Below, one piece after another: positions 37,950 to 50,730 of a DNA stretch of 64,000 nucleotides. The DNA is from Rhabditophanes sp. KR3021. Lineage: Eukaryota; Nematoda; Chromadorea; Rhabditida; Alloionematidae. Position 1 is the first letter of the stretch; each line of letters opens with the position of its first letter. A program made the translations under genes and the position numbers. The stretch covers positions 2,976,001-3,040,000 of the forward strand of contig CAUJLY010000006.1 of assembly GCA_963281155.1 (NCBI GenBank). The letters run 5' to 3'. Under the pieces are notes generated by a model, which was not told the origin of the DNA, searched no databases, and saw only the letters and a list, made by a program, of their open reading frames with translations.

Positions 37950-40827
37950 AAATAAAATGATTGATTTGACGAAACTTTAAAAGGCATCAATATTTTTGGT
38001 AATGAAGTTAAATAATCCTCTACTTAAAAGTATGTTCCTGATATGGTATGGCAACAAACTTTTATGCACTATCTTTTCATCAACAACAAAGCATATTGAA
38101 TTTGAAGAAAAAATTAACCATTTAATCAAGATACTCATTCAACGATAGTTTTATTAGGTATTATTACCTTGAATGATTATGCTGAAATATTATTATTACA
38201 CTTATTATCAAACCGATTTTCTTAAATATTATTGACCCCATACGACAACTACTAAATACAGGCTTACATCTTCGCTTCATATCTAACTGAAAACTGTACT
38301 TTGTGGAGAAACATTGTTAATATGCATCATTGTACCCATTATATACTCTAATTATTTGCGCATCCACCATCATTTTATATATAGATCTGTGTTTCTCTTT
38401 AAACCCTTTGACATCATCATCTATATTTTGAATATTTCTTTTATTAGTCCCAAAATTAAATCACTACATGTTTATATATTAATCACTTTAAACTTATTTT
38501 TGTACAACAAACATCACCATTACTCCTCCTGTCAATTGTATGTTGAATATTATTTAATCCAACTGAACAACAAAACATCCTTATTTAAATGATATTTGTG
38601 ATTTTTATAAAAAAACAATACACTAACTATTTTATATTGTTTACTATAATTAATTAAATAAAGTGAAAAATTTTAATTTTCTTGCTCTCCACTCCCTAAT
38701 TAATTTTAAACTCATTCAAAATAAATTTTAATTTACTCAATGTTGGATAAATAACTTAAGTAAGGTGGCATAATGTTGATAAAAAACATACTTGGATAAA
38801 TATTGTGTTAAAAAAGATGATGTCAATTAAAATAAATTTGAGTGTACCGTAATTTAATTGACAAAAATAGGGGAATGATTTACCACAAATTGTATAATTA
38901 TTTACAATTATTGAGTTGAGAGTTGGCAATTGTTCTACTATTGTGTGCATTTTTAAGGATATTTGTTTCGACATCTTTAACATCACAATTACCAATTTTT
39001 CAAACCTTGTAGCAAAAGAAAATTTATTATTGCAGACAATTTGGAGCCAATTAAAATAAGGGCCCTTTTGTTTTGTTAAAATAATTATAATTGAATTGTT
39101 AATGAGAGACAAACTTGTACATATACTTGCAATTATTTGAATTAAGGAAGAGTTAGAATCTGTTGATGGATACTATATTAGAAGCCTTCTGGTGCCGGCT
39201 ATTAGTTTGTTTGATCTAGTTAATTAATAAGGCTGTAAAACTACTACCACACACTTTTTGGCACCTCATCAAGTTTAACTTGAAATGGCTTATACTTTTT
39301 GTTAAAGATAATGTTTTGTCAAAGGGGACCATTTGAACTTTTTAAAATAACTTTAACACCTTAAATCATCATTAATCATATGCCACTATCGGAGTCCTTT
39401 AATATTAAACCGGAAGAGAAGGGTTACAAAAATATTGGTCTGGCAGGATACGTAATTTGCTTTTAATTAACCCTCAAATCAACATAAAACAATAACTTAC
39501 TCAGTTCATATAAAATTTCACAAAAAGATACACAGAAAGCGACTCTAATTAGATGGACTTGTGACATTTTTATTATTTCATACGAGTCCCGCCATTTTTT
39601 GCCATTTCTTTCAAATTCCTTTGTCATGAGGGAAAGCAATTACCGCGCCTGCACAACAAATGATATGAATGGATGAGTATTTATTGAGAAATAATAAAAT
39701 TATTAACTTTCTATTTCATTAACTTTAAAGTTGTCACATATAAAATAAGTATCACTGTATCTACTTATTGCCATCAATTAGTTAAAGTGCCGATTTGTTT
39801 AAAATGTTTTCTTTAAATTTGACATCTCTTCCAAAGTTGAGAATAGTTTGTTGTTAAAACAAGGGAAAGTTTTGATATATAAATTTATATATTTGTGACT
39901 ACAAGGGTTTTAAAGATGTGATATCTATTATTTGAGTGCACCTAATAAAAATTAATTGCCAACATTAAGGCTTATTTGTTTACTTGACGATTTGATGATT
40001 AATTGGATATCAAATCCTTAAGATAACAATTATAAAATGGTGATGAATGTAAGGAAGAGGTAATCATTAGCAGGCTTAGCATAACAAATTTAATTTTGAT
40101 TAAATAGCTTTAAAGCCACCGCAATAGATGTGTCTTGTCTGCTGGCTAGGAAGTAGTGGGTGCATGACGGCAACTGCTCTACCGGCATCATTATCTTCTT
40201 TAATTGCTGTGGCAAATGATTTTTTATCAATTAGCCATGATTTAGTAAACTACACACTTTTAACATCTATTTGTTTTAAATAAATATGTCGATGTTTTTT
40301 GTGGCGTTATAATTACTTTTGATTAGTTGATATCATTTACAATATCTATTTCCTCTAAACATATACATCCTCATTGCAACTCCATTTTTTTGAAATCTTC
40401 CACTACTGCAGCTCATTCAATAATGTTAGCAAAAAATAGCTGAATAAAATAAATAAATGTTGTAGTATATTGACTTGTCAATTGTAAAAACAGCATTATT
40501 TGATATTTAATAAAATGATTTTCTGTTTGTTAGTAGTGTTAATGATTTACAATCTTTGAAACATAAATATTATTTGAAAGTAACAAATAAAAAGTTGATG
40601 AACAAAAATTGATGAATTTATTAGTGGCACGTCTTTGTTTTAACAGTCACTTTTTAGTATGTCAGTTTTTTAAATAAAAGCATAAAGTAATATTTCATTA
40701 TTAAATTTATGTTAGGTTAAAAAGGATAAGTGCTAGGAAGTTTTAAGTGTGGAAATGGAGATTTTATTCATTTATCCAATGCACTGATTAAAAAGGAATA
40801 TAATAAGTGTTTATAATTTAAAAGTTG
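37950..40827. other. Intergenic between MSX and peroxidase, nothing coding recognised
   Basis: AT-rich, between two convergent genes. Open frames at 38314-38592 (+) and 38756-39112 (-) are rich in Ile, Phe, Tyr and Asn, match AT background and lack domain signals. Short less AT-rich patches (about 39590-39660, 40120-40210) may be conserved elements. Confidence 0.45.
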
Positions 40828-43136
40828 TTAAACATGAACTTGCTTCAATTTTTTAATCATGTTGAAACATTGAATAACACATGATGTATCTTTCATGATA
40901 TTATCCATTGGATAAACTTTTATCAACTTTTCACATTCAGTAATACGTTGTGGGTGGCATTCCAATCCTTCAGTTGTACAAGTACACGAAACACAAGGAG
41001 TCACATTAAGCGTCTTTCCTAAAGCAATCCTAACATCCTTCATCTGACATTCCTCTAAACAAGATTATACAAAAGCAAAAATATTATCTTACCTTTTTCT
41101 TTCCATAGCGATAAATCAATTCTATCAAAATCGGCACATTTCATTTGTGCATTTAACAAGTCATCAGGCATATCAAATACATTGGGTTGGATAGTATCAA
41201 TATAATTACTGTTTTGACAAAATAAATGAGCAAGTTTAATCTTTTTGATTTCCACCAATTGTTCAGGAGTAAATTTTGCGGCATTATTATCATTTTCATA
41301 ATAAAATCTATCGCATTTTTTGACTCTGTCGAATTGCTCAGCAACTAAACATGCCATTGTTGGACCTAATAAAGCACCTCTTAAAGGGTTTTCACTTACT
41401 AATCCTACAAACAAGTCAATATCATCTACATCTTCATAAACTGACGACATTGCTTCAATAGCATCTTCATTCATTTCAGTGCTCAAATCGGAGAAAGTAC
41501 GGGCCTTTCTCAAACCACAATAGTTTCTAAATGTATTGTAAGTTTGAACACCGTGATCTCTAGCTCTTAATATATTAATCGAAATTAAGTCCATTCCTGA
41601 AGTCTTTTCATCTCTTCTGGCAAATAAATGATTTCTTACAGCTTCAGTAATGTGTCTATCAAAAGCCATCGATGGTGTACCTAGCAATCCCATTATTAAA
41701 GAATCCAATCCACCAGATGATGCATTATAAATTGGTTCAACATGTCCGAAATGCATTGCCAAATCAACAGGTTCAAACTTTTTATGATAATTTTGGTCCA
41801 TTCTCGGAAACATTCGTCTTATCAAAGTATGCCCAAAACGAAAAGCTGCTGTTGAAAATGGCTGTGAGACAATAGCGTCACAAGTTGCATCATAGCCCTT
41901 GAAGTAACCATTTTTATTGACCATCAAATTATGCTTCTTAATCAAATCCATGCCAATAATTTTAGGAATGAACTCATTAAAAATAATATGCTGAAATTGG
42001 GCAACATGTATTCTTCTGGTTTCTTGGAAAACTTTTTCATCATTCCAATGTTTATTAAGTGAAGCTAATTGTCTAGCAATTCTATTGTGTTCTCTTAGGA
42101 AAATGGTATGCATCATTGTTAAACCTGGTTGATGGCTATTTCTTTCGTCTCCGGCAACAAAACAACTATGTAAGGGTAATGATCGGCAGTCCTTTTCTTG
42201 ATTTCCCTTAGGTAGGGCTTCCGTGTTATGATGACCTATATTGGAGGTTTTTAATAAACCACTCTTGAAACGCCTTAATTGCTTTGCCTCACAATCAGTT
42301 GAACCATACAAAACAGATCCATCAGCAAATGATGTCAATTGGTTTAATTGACTTCTGTAGCCAAGGTTTAGTTGGCCCAATAAACTCCTAGCAAAAGGTA
42401 AACATTTGTCTGGGGGAAAGTGTGGATCATTTGCAGGAACCGGAATCGGATGACAATGAACTGATATTGTTTGGTGACTATCACAGCGGGTGCAATTTAA
42501 AATTTCATCATTTGGTCCTCTAGCGGTAGGTGAATGTGTTAGTTCATGATCTACTAGTTGCCCAAATTGCATTACCATATGCGTGAATTTAACGTGTGAG
42601 ATGTCTTTATCTGTATTCACTTTATTTGATATCAACCTAGGAGATGGCAAATCTTTCCCCGACTTCGCCTTAGACCTTGGAGCATCAAACCCATCTTCAT
42701 ATACTGGAGGTAATAGGTGCTTTAAAGGTTGAAAAGCATTTCCATAATTTTGATGATTTAAATTATTGCACCATCCTGAGTAAGTCCTATATCGAGAAGT
42801 GTGATCACATGGCAATTTATTTGGCATGCATTGTTCTTGAGAAGCTTTGCCGTCATCACTTAAGAAAGCAGTGTAATTTGCTATAAATTTAGTCACATCA
42901 ATTTCAGGAAGAATTTTTTGTATGACTTGCATAGTAAGTTTTGGTAGTTTTTGGCCATCTGGTAAAATATCTCCTCTGGCCAATATTCTTGTCGATTCAA
43001 GTAGTATTTCCGCAATTTTATTTAGATACTTAGATTGTTCTTTTGGTCTCATCATTGAACTCCAAGCAAATAGAGGGTCGCCAGCTTTAAATTGAGTTTG
43101 ATTTGAATTAATATTTCTTCCTTCTCTTTTTTTTGT
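40828..43136 (-). CDS. Animal haem peroxidase, catalytically complete domain plus Cys-rich tail
   Basis: Two exons: one from 43136 (first open position) or ATG 43055 down to 41093, then 41054-40828. The domain has every catalytic landmark of the myeloperoxidase/skpo family: distal His in [14 protein letters not shown], catalytic Arg in [12 protein letters not shown], proximal His in [11 protein letters not shown], and ILRARDHG. The [11 protein letters not shown] and [11 protein letters not shown] blocks are also typical. The last exon adds a short cysteine-rich tail ([13 protein letters not shown]). There is no signal peptide next to ATG 43055. The frame is open further upstream ([16 protein letters not shown]) toward a degenerate peroxidase domain, so this is probably the C-terminal half of one two-domain secreted protein. 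Likely role, from the family: H2O2-dependent oxidation or cross-linking of extracellular matrix. Confidence 0.88.
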
Positions 43137-45563
43137 TCAACCACATTTAAGGCAGCTATATTTAAAACCATTTCAAGTGTTTTCATAGTAACAGGCATCT
43201 CAATTTTTTGTTCATCATCTTTCCATGCCTTAAAATTCAAACTTTCAATCACTGAGTTTTGACAATTTAAAAACGAATTACTAAATTTGTCGGGCAGTAC
43301 AAATATATGCGGTTGAACAGATCTCAGTTTACTTCCTTTACATAAAATTTCAGCCAAACTAGTTTTTCTAATTTCATTCAACTGACTAAGGGCAAAGGAT
43401 GAATCAGGAAAGTAATTTTCAAACCAAAAACGATCTCCGTATTTTAAATTTTGAAATTGTTTTGATAACAGACATACTAAAGTTGGACCTAGTAAACTTC
43501 CTCTTAATAGCTTCTCCGCTAAGGCCCCAATGATTAATTCTATGTCATCAATAGACTCATAACTTTCATATACTTTTAAAGCTAGTGTATCTGAGTAAAA
43601 GGAACTTTTGAGATCATCTACCTTTGATATGTCTGGCAAACCACAAATCTGCCTGTAAAATCTGTAGCCTCTAATACCGTGATCTCTGCCTTGTTTTAAA
43701 GCTAATGCTATAGCATCAAGACCATACTTTATTCTTTCCATTTATTAAATATTGTCCCCTAAACTGACTTGACACAAAAATGGAAGGTCTAGCTATTTTT
43801 TCTAATGTTACAAATCTCAAAACATCTTCAATTCCATCCTTTTCATAAATAAATGCTGGATCATTAAACATTTCACTAATTAAAAAGTCATTTGTTATCC
43901 ACCCCTTTTCATCAACCGTTCTAATTTGTTCGCCTAACATCGACATAACCAACGGAGTCAATATAATAGAAACTTCATTGAATGTATTTGGATTGACATT
44001 AATATCATAATTGCTGTCATATCCTGATTTTTGCAACTTCAAATTAAACTTAATCATACTATGCTTACCAAGAAGAATGGGTAAAAATTCATGGTACGTA
44101 ATAAATTGTAACTGAGCCACCACGATCTTTTTTCCCTCTTGGAAAAGCTTTTCATCACTCCAAGATGGGTTTACTATTCTTAATTGCAAAACCACATAAT
44201 TATGATATTTAACGAGAGTAGTACGAAGAGCAGTGACGCCAGGATACATATTAACATCCTTACTTCCACTTTTAAAGCAACTTTTGTGGATACTTTTTGA
44301 TTGACACCATATGCCACTTTCCTCATCTATAGGCAAGACTTGTACTTGGATACCATAATTAGATAGTTTCATTTGACCTTTTTGAAAAGACCTTAATGCT
44401 GTATACTCTTTTTCTGACCCACCATAAATTACAGACCCATCCAAAAAGCTAGTTGCTAGATTCGCCTGTTCTCGTTGTCCCAATTTACAATCTTTTGGGA
44501 CGGAAGGAAGTGTTCGTGTGTGTGGAATGCATCTCACAAAGTTTCCATATAAAGGATCTTCCTGAGATATCTTTAATGGATCGCATTCGAGATTTGTGCT
44601 TTTGGGGTTACAGCATTGAGATATCATGTTTTCACCTTAAACAAATTCAAACTAAATATATAATAAATTAACGTACCATTTAAAGTTGTATGGATTGATG
44701 ACATTAACGAGATATCTGCTTGAATTAACTGAAGCCAATGAGCAAATATATAAGAAATAGTAATATTGCCCGAATTTTTATTTTTTGTATTAAACAAAGA
44801 AAGTGATAATATTCTTTCATTAGGTAATGTTTCATTGCTTTTACTACGTCGTTTGCTCATTATAAAGTCTGAATAGTCTGGGGCCAAAATTCTTTGAAAA
44901 GGTTGATCTATGTTGCCAAGAGTTGGCTTTTCTACATTATTACATTTACCAGAGCCTGAGCGATAAAATTCGGAATGGCATGCTGTGGACATACTTTCAA
45001 AGCATGGTTGCGTCATTTGATGATTTAATGTTACCGGAGGATTTATTTCTTTCAATTCCAAATCGTTTAAACCCATTCTTTTTAATTCTTTAGATATGGC
45101 TGTATTTAGGAACGATGATTTACTGTTTTTAAGGGCTCTCTTGCCAATTGGAGTCATTTCGTATAATTTGGATATGGACTCCATAACCATAGAAGCTAAA
45201 TTTAATGAAAAGTAAATACTTTGAACTATCAAATTAAAGCAGAAAAGAATAACAAATAGTTTTAAACTTGCAATTAAAGGCGTCAAAAACATGATTAAAA
45301 CTTTGTTTTTGTTGCAAACTCCTTTTTGCATTGGAACTAGCAATTTCAATAATTTGTTGGGGGAGTTCTTCTCCACTCTTCAAATTAACAACTTCACCTT
45401 TATTTCTATCATCCTCATACAAATGAAAGTCAATGGCATTAATATAGTTAAAATCATTCTCCCCTTCACATGCTAAAAAACTTTTGCCGCAACGAATTTT
45501 AGTAGAATAAATCAAATGTATAGTTGCTAATAAAAATAAGTAAACGAATAAATCATTTAGCAT
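43052..45563 (-). CDS. N-terminal signal peptide and degenerate (catalytically dead) peroxidase domain
   Basis: Exon 1 is 45563 down to about 45302 or 45320 (both donors fit phase 1); then 45195-44677 and 44635 onward. It starts with a signal peptide ([20 protein letters not shown]). The fold is recognisable ([63 protein letters not shown]), but the active site is gone. The distal-His motif reads [12 protein letters not shown] (no His), REHNR has become KYHNY (Arg to Lys), and the proximal GHTLI is replaced by SIILTPLVM. The frame breaks at 43716-43744, where a +1 shift (or a 51-nt intron starting TTT/GTGTCA) is needed, and again at the A8 run 43127-43134, where the downstream active domain takes over. 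Either it is a regulatory pseudo-enzyme domain with assembly errors, or it is decaying. Confidence 0.7.
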
Positions 45564-48474
45564 TTTTTTAATACAAATAAATGTCTAATATCCTGAAAAA
45601 AGTAAAAATACTGCTTTCTTACCAGATGAATATATTTATTATTTATAAATTGCTTTCTTTGAAACTAGTAAAAAGTAAGAATGTATGATAATATAAGTGT
45701 CTGTATTTCAATTAATTGCTAAGGAGTTGCTTTTGAAATGTTATTATTCAGTTAGTATTTTTGTTTTGTTCAGAGATATAAAGCTCCACCAGAACTTTTC
45801 TTATTATATCCTTCTGGATTGTTATTCTGACCATTTACTATAGGTTTTATTGAAGAGATCTACTTACTTTTGAACGAATATATTTTGCACATGTAATAGA
45901 TGCATTTTTAAATATACTTATTTGAATAAATTGTATGAAATATAACAGTTTCCTGTTATTTTTAATTAACAGTTTTTATTTGTCAACAAATGTTAGCTCA
46001 TAACAAGAAAAATATGAGTATTAAGGTATATGAAAATTTAGTATTATATATTGTAACGATTAATCCCTTAAAACGCAATTTTCAAAATATAGAAATACTT
46101 ATTTATAATTTATTCAAAAAATTAAGGCTTCACAATGTGCTTTCAAAATGGTATGAATACCAATTACCTTATCTAACATTCATACTTCACATTTCTAGTT
46201 TTTAACGTGCTATAAAAATTTGTATATTGATGATTAGTCAAAGTTATTTATGTAACTTTATTATTATTCTATCTTTAAAAAATAATGCTATTGAAGTATC
46301 TAACAAAAATCTTTGATACAGCTTTTCAATAAAGTAGATGTTATGATAGTTGGTTCGAATTCCAATTGGTGAATATCTATAAATAGACTTTTTATGAAAG
46401 TATTAAAATTTATTTACTTCCATATTAAATAGACTCAATCAAAAATTGGAATGATCAAATTAATCGGTTTACAAGTGTCTGTCTCTATTTTCTATTACTC
46501 ACATCCTGTTTTAATTAAAAAATATAGCTATGGCATAGTAAAAAACATTTTCTTGCATAAAATAACAGGCCGGAATCCTTGTTCCTTTATTTATTAATTT
46601 TTAGTTACATAATTCCCAAGCAAATATGGAAATATGGAAATGTTAAAATATTAGTAAGTGAGTTTTGTTTTTGAGTGTGACTTCACAAAAGTTAGGCTCT
46701 TATTTCCAATATTCGTGACAACGTTTGAGATAAATACATGCTTCTACCAGCCTTCAATTGTCTTTTTTGTTAGCTAGTGAAGGAATCTTTATTTTTTGTG
46801 CCTATTTTTGCAAAATTATGATTGGAGTTTAGCCAAATAGAACTAATTTTAACAAAAAGTAGCTTAAATGTTTTTGTTTGCTTCGTTGTTGGTCTTATCA
46901 AATATGGTGTGTAATCGGATTGTCCTTTTGGCTTTATTGTTGCTATTAAATGATACTAAACAGGATAAAACAGTCTTGTTTTATTTTTATACTACTAAAT
47001 AGTTCCTTTTTATGCTTACCACATTGTTCGATTTAAAAAGTTTTTAAGGCCTCAATAATATACGTCAGATTAAAGTTCATTTAAAATATAATTTTAATGT
47101 TAATAGCGTTGGCATCAAAAATTAATTTATGCTTATTGGTATAAAGAGCAGTGTAACAATTTGAATAAAGAAGTTTGTTGATTTGATCTTTTTTCAATTA
47201 AATGTACCAACTTTGTCACCACTATACCACTTGATAAGAGACAGACGACTTAAGATGATGATATTATTTATACATATCAGTTATGAATAATTAACTCTAA
47301 ACAAAAGGAATGATCTGTCTATTGATATGGTTTATTTAATTTTCTCACATTTATATAAATGCTAATAGCTTCCACTTCATATGAATTGGAGCTATTTTTA
47401 TTCCCGAATTATTTTGCATAATAATAACATCCTTTTACTATTCATCTTAAAGGAGATCGACATGTTATATAAAAAATAAAAATGGTATGTAACCATATTT
47501 TCTTATTATATGTTTGATTATTAATGGTGAATGTTATAGGCTTTGATAAAAAATACCGTTATAATCAATACATATATCTAACGATGTATATAATAAGTAT
47601 ATAAATCATCGTCATCAACAGTTTCTTAATGTATTTTTACAACCTATTAATCATCATTCTTGACCATATTGCCTATTTTTACATTGAATATTTCTAAGCT
47701 AACGTTGAGATACATAGGATATCCTTAAACATTTAGATGTATTTAATATTTATTAGATAAAACAATATAAAACTATTTAAATAACGCTTTTATCACCCGC
47801 AAACGATGATATTATTTGTACATATGCACAATCACATACATTTATATCTTGTTGCGAATAAAAAGATTTTTCATTTAAACAAGTAGTAGCAGATGATGAG
47901 TTTTTTATTATTTTAGTAAAATTTGTACATTTATAGTCAGTTAACAAATGTAGTTAATTTATAGAATGTGTTGTCTTAAACGCCAATTTTGTTTTCTAAA
48001 ACACACACACAATCGCCATTTGGTAAGGAAGCATACTTTTGAAACATGATTATTAGTATAAAATCTTTGTGTGATGATTCAATTATTCAAGTTCACTTAT
48101 TATTTAAACTTAAACAGGGTTATTTTTGTTAGTGTAGCCCGTCTATTTTGTTACTAAGTAGTAGGAAATCTTTTGCTATTTTTAACTCGTACGGGATCTC
48201 ACATTTATTTGTATTTAACTATATATTTTTTAGTATTAGTTGTGTTTCATTTTAAATAGATATGCGTCAAATTTAAACGCATGGTAGTAATACTTTTATT
48301 GTCTTTTTCTTTGTTTCTGATTTTGTGAAAACATAAGCATATTTGTTTCGGGAGTATGGGTCGTCGTTTTGGCTAAGACATTTTGTTTTTAGTATATTAG
48401 CCTTGCCATATTAAGATGACTTAATTAATAATTCATATTATTTTATAGAAAACTAATTCATAATAAAGACTGTT
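45564..48474. other. Intergenic, nothing recognised
   Basis: About 2.9 kb between divergent peroxidase and ANKRD13 genes. A TTTTTTCAG acceptor sits about 40 nt before the peroxidase ATG on the minus strand, and ATTTTATAG ends at 48448, 26 nt before the ANKRD13 ATG. A short (AC)n tract lies at about 48001-48010. The open frame at 45990-46205 is background. Confidence 0.5.
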
Positions 48475-49928
48475 ATGCTGAACGACCAAGAAACATATCC
48501 GTTGCATAAGGCTGCATTTTTGAATAATACTCAAGCAATTGCGCAAATGATTGAAGCGGGTATTGATATTTATGAAAAGGATTTGCATGGCAACACAGCT
48601 CTACATATATCCACTATACTCGGACATAGAGGTACTGACTTTTGTAATACAAAAAACATTACGATACCTATTTTTAGAAACGACAGCACTACTGTTAGCA
48701 CATAATGCGCCGGTTAAAGTGAAAAACTGTGATGGTTGGAATTGCTTACAGGAAGCAATCAGTTATGGAGATCGTCAAATAAGTAAGATTCGACTATTTG
48801 ATATATTCTAACTAAATTTTAGTCACATCAATGCTAAGAAAATTAAAAGATCAGTCAAAAGAGAAGATGTCAATGAGCAAGCCAAATTTATGTAAGGTTC
48901 TTGAAGAACTGGACGATTTTTATCTTGAATTTAAATGGAATTTCAATAGTTGGATACCGTTTGTATCGAAAGTATTACCGTCCGACACTTGCAGAGTATT
49001 TAAAAAAGGATCATATTTGAGGTTAAATACTACACTTGTCGATTTTAATGACAGAAATTGGGAAAGAGGTGACATTTCATTCATTATTAATCCAAACTCG
49101 AAAAAAATCGAAAATGAAATCATTATACTTGACAATAAATCAAAAGTGTTTCAAAGAATAAGAAAAATTGAGTCAGATGCTGAGTTGGATGAAGAAATTG
49201 ACGTACTAATGTCATCTGATATAATGAGTGCCCAAGCTTCTTCAAAGCCAATTAAATTTGTTAGAGCAACAGAAGGGTGGATTTTTAAAAAAGATAAATC
49301 TGTAAGTTAATGATACACTTTATCAAATGTACTTATGATATTATAGTCAATTATCGGTGAGTATGATGTAGATTATTATTTAATTGAAGGGTTATCATTG
49401 GTGTCAAGAAAAAGAAGAGAGCATTTGACACAGGAAGATATCAAGAACAACAAAGCATTTTTTAGGCAATTAACATCTGGTCATATCACGTCAAATGATG
49501 ATGATTTTAGAAACTTACAACACAGAAAAAGTCTACCACCACCCGGAAGAACGTCAACTACGTGGGAAGAGTATATTGGATCAGCTGCAGGATGTCCTCC
49601 GCCATTAGGCAGACCGCAAGTATTCAAAGAGAACACTAAAATAGTTAAAGCGTCCGTTGGTATGAGTGAAACGTTCCCAATTGATATTAACATTCTAATC
49701 AAAATATTGGAATTGCTATCAAGTGTTAAACATTTCGACAAATTACGCCGCTTCATTGATCATAGGCTCCCACCAGGTTTTCCTGTTCATATTGAACTTC
49801 CACTGCTCCCAACCATTTCAGCCAACATTAGTTTTAAGAACTTTCAATTTAGAAACGACTTGATTGATAGTATGTTTTGCATTCCAAAGAATTATCGTGA
49901 AGATCCAACAAGATTTCCAGATCTTTAA
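48475..49928 (+). CDS. ANKRD13: ANKRD13-family ankyrin protein, ANKRD13C-like
   Basis: Four exons: 48475-48631, 48678-48782, 48823-49301 and 49347-49928, about 440 aa. Two ankyrin repeats open the protein (YPLHKAAFLNN, GNTALHISTILGHR, GWNCLQEAISYGD). Next is the ANKRD13 (GPCR-chaperone) domain: FYLEFKWNFNSWIPFVSKVL, DTCRVFKKGSYLR, TEGWIFKKDKS, TTWEEYIGSAAGCPPPLGRP, and the final FPVHIELPLLPTISANISF block. No ubiquitin-interacting motifs follow; the stop comes soon after the core. That matches ANKRD13C, an ER-associated factor for biogenesis of some GPCRs, rather than endosomal ANKRD13A/B/D. It is shorter than human ANKRD13C (541 aa), mainly at the N-terminus. Confidence 0.88.
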
Positions 49929-50730
49929 TATTATTTTTTACCAAATTATGAATATTTTAAATAAAATATATTAATGAACATCTTTTAAAGAATATATGAT
50001 AAGATTTAATTTGTCAGAACACACAAATAAATACATTATGATTCACGCAATTTTAAAATAAATAAAGTCTTATCTCTATGTCAATAAATTGATGTAAATA
50101 TATACTGCAAGGGAAATACTTTGTAGAGTGATGATCAAGCTTATCAGTTGCGCGACCAGTTTCTTTCTCTAATATTTTCCAAATGTTTTCTTTAAAACAT
50201 TTTTTGGCTCAGTATTGCTTTTTAGATAAAATTTGTATACTATTTACACATTAATTCATACATACAAACTTTTGAATCCAGCTAAATTTCCTCAGCTTTC
50301 TTACTAACTATCTAATATTGTAACACAAATTTTTATTATTTGCAAAAACGGTCCAATAAATATACTAACTAGCGTATGCAATAATTTAAAAAAATATTAA
50401 ATGAGCCTAATAACATAAAAAATAACTACATGTACCTGAGAATTAGTTTATAATATTCGTTTGCTATATAACACACCACTTCATCATATTTTGTTATATT
50501 AAACTATTATACTTCTTATATTAACTTAATTTCTATTTTTGTATCAATTTTTAATTAAAAGGCGACCTTAATTGTAGTGTCAAATTGTCGACTGTGGAGC
50601 TAACAAAAGTTTACTATTAATGATCTCATGAAGATCACAAACTGACGTAGCCTGTTAGTCACACAACAATAAGTATCGCACAATTTCATCTGCCAACACA
50701 AAAATTAGCGATTGATACTTATTTTTTGAG
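49929..50730. other. Intergenic, nothing recognised
   Basis: AT-rich spacer between two genes on the same strand. AATAAA-like sequences lie near 49960 and 50057. No coding signal. Confidence 0.5.

Noticed and set aside
38756..39112. 118-codon minus-strand ORF
   Set aside because: Rich in Ile, Asn, Leu and Phe with no motif or splice context; expected by chance at this base composition.
46340..46375. tRNA T-arm-like GGTTCGAATTCC
   Set aside because: No matching acceptor stem, D arm or anticodon arm in the preceding 70 nt.
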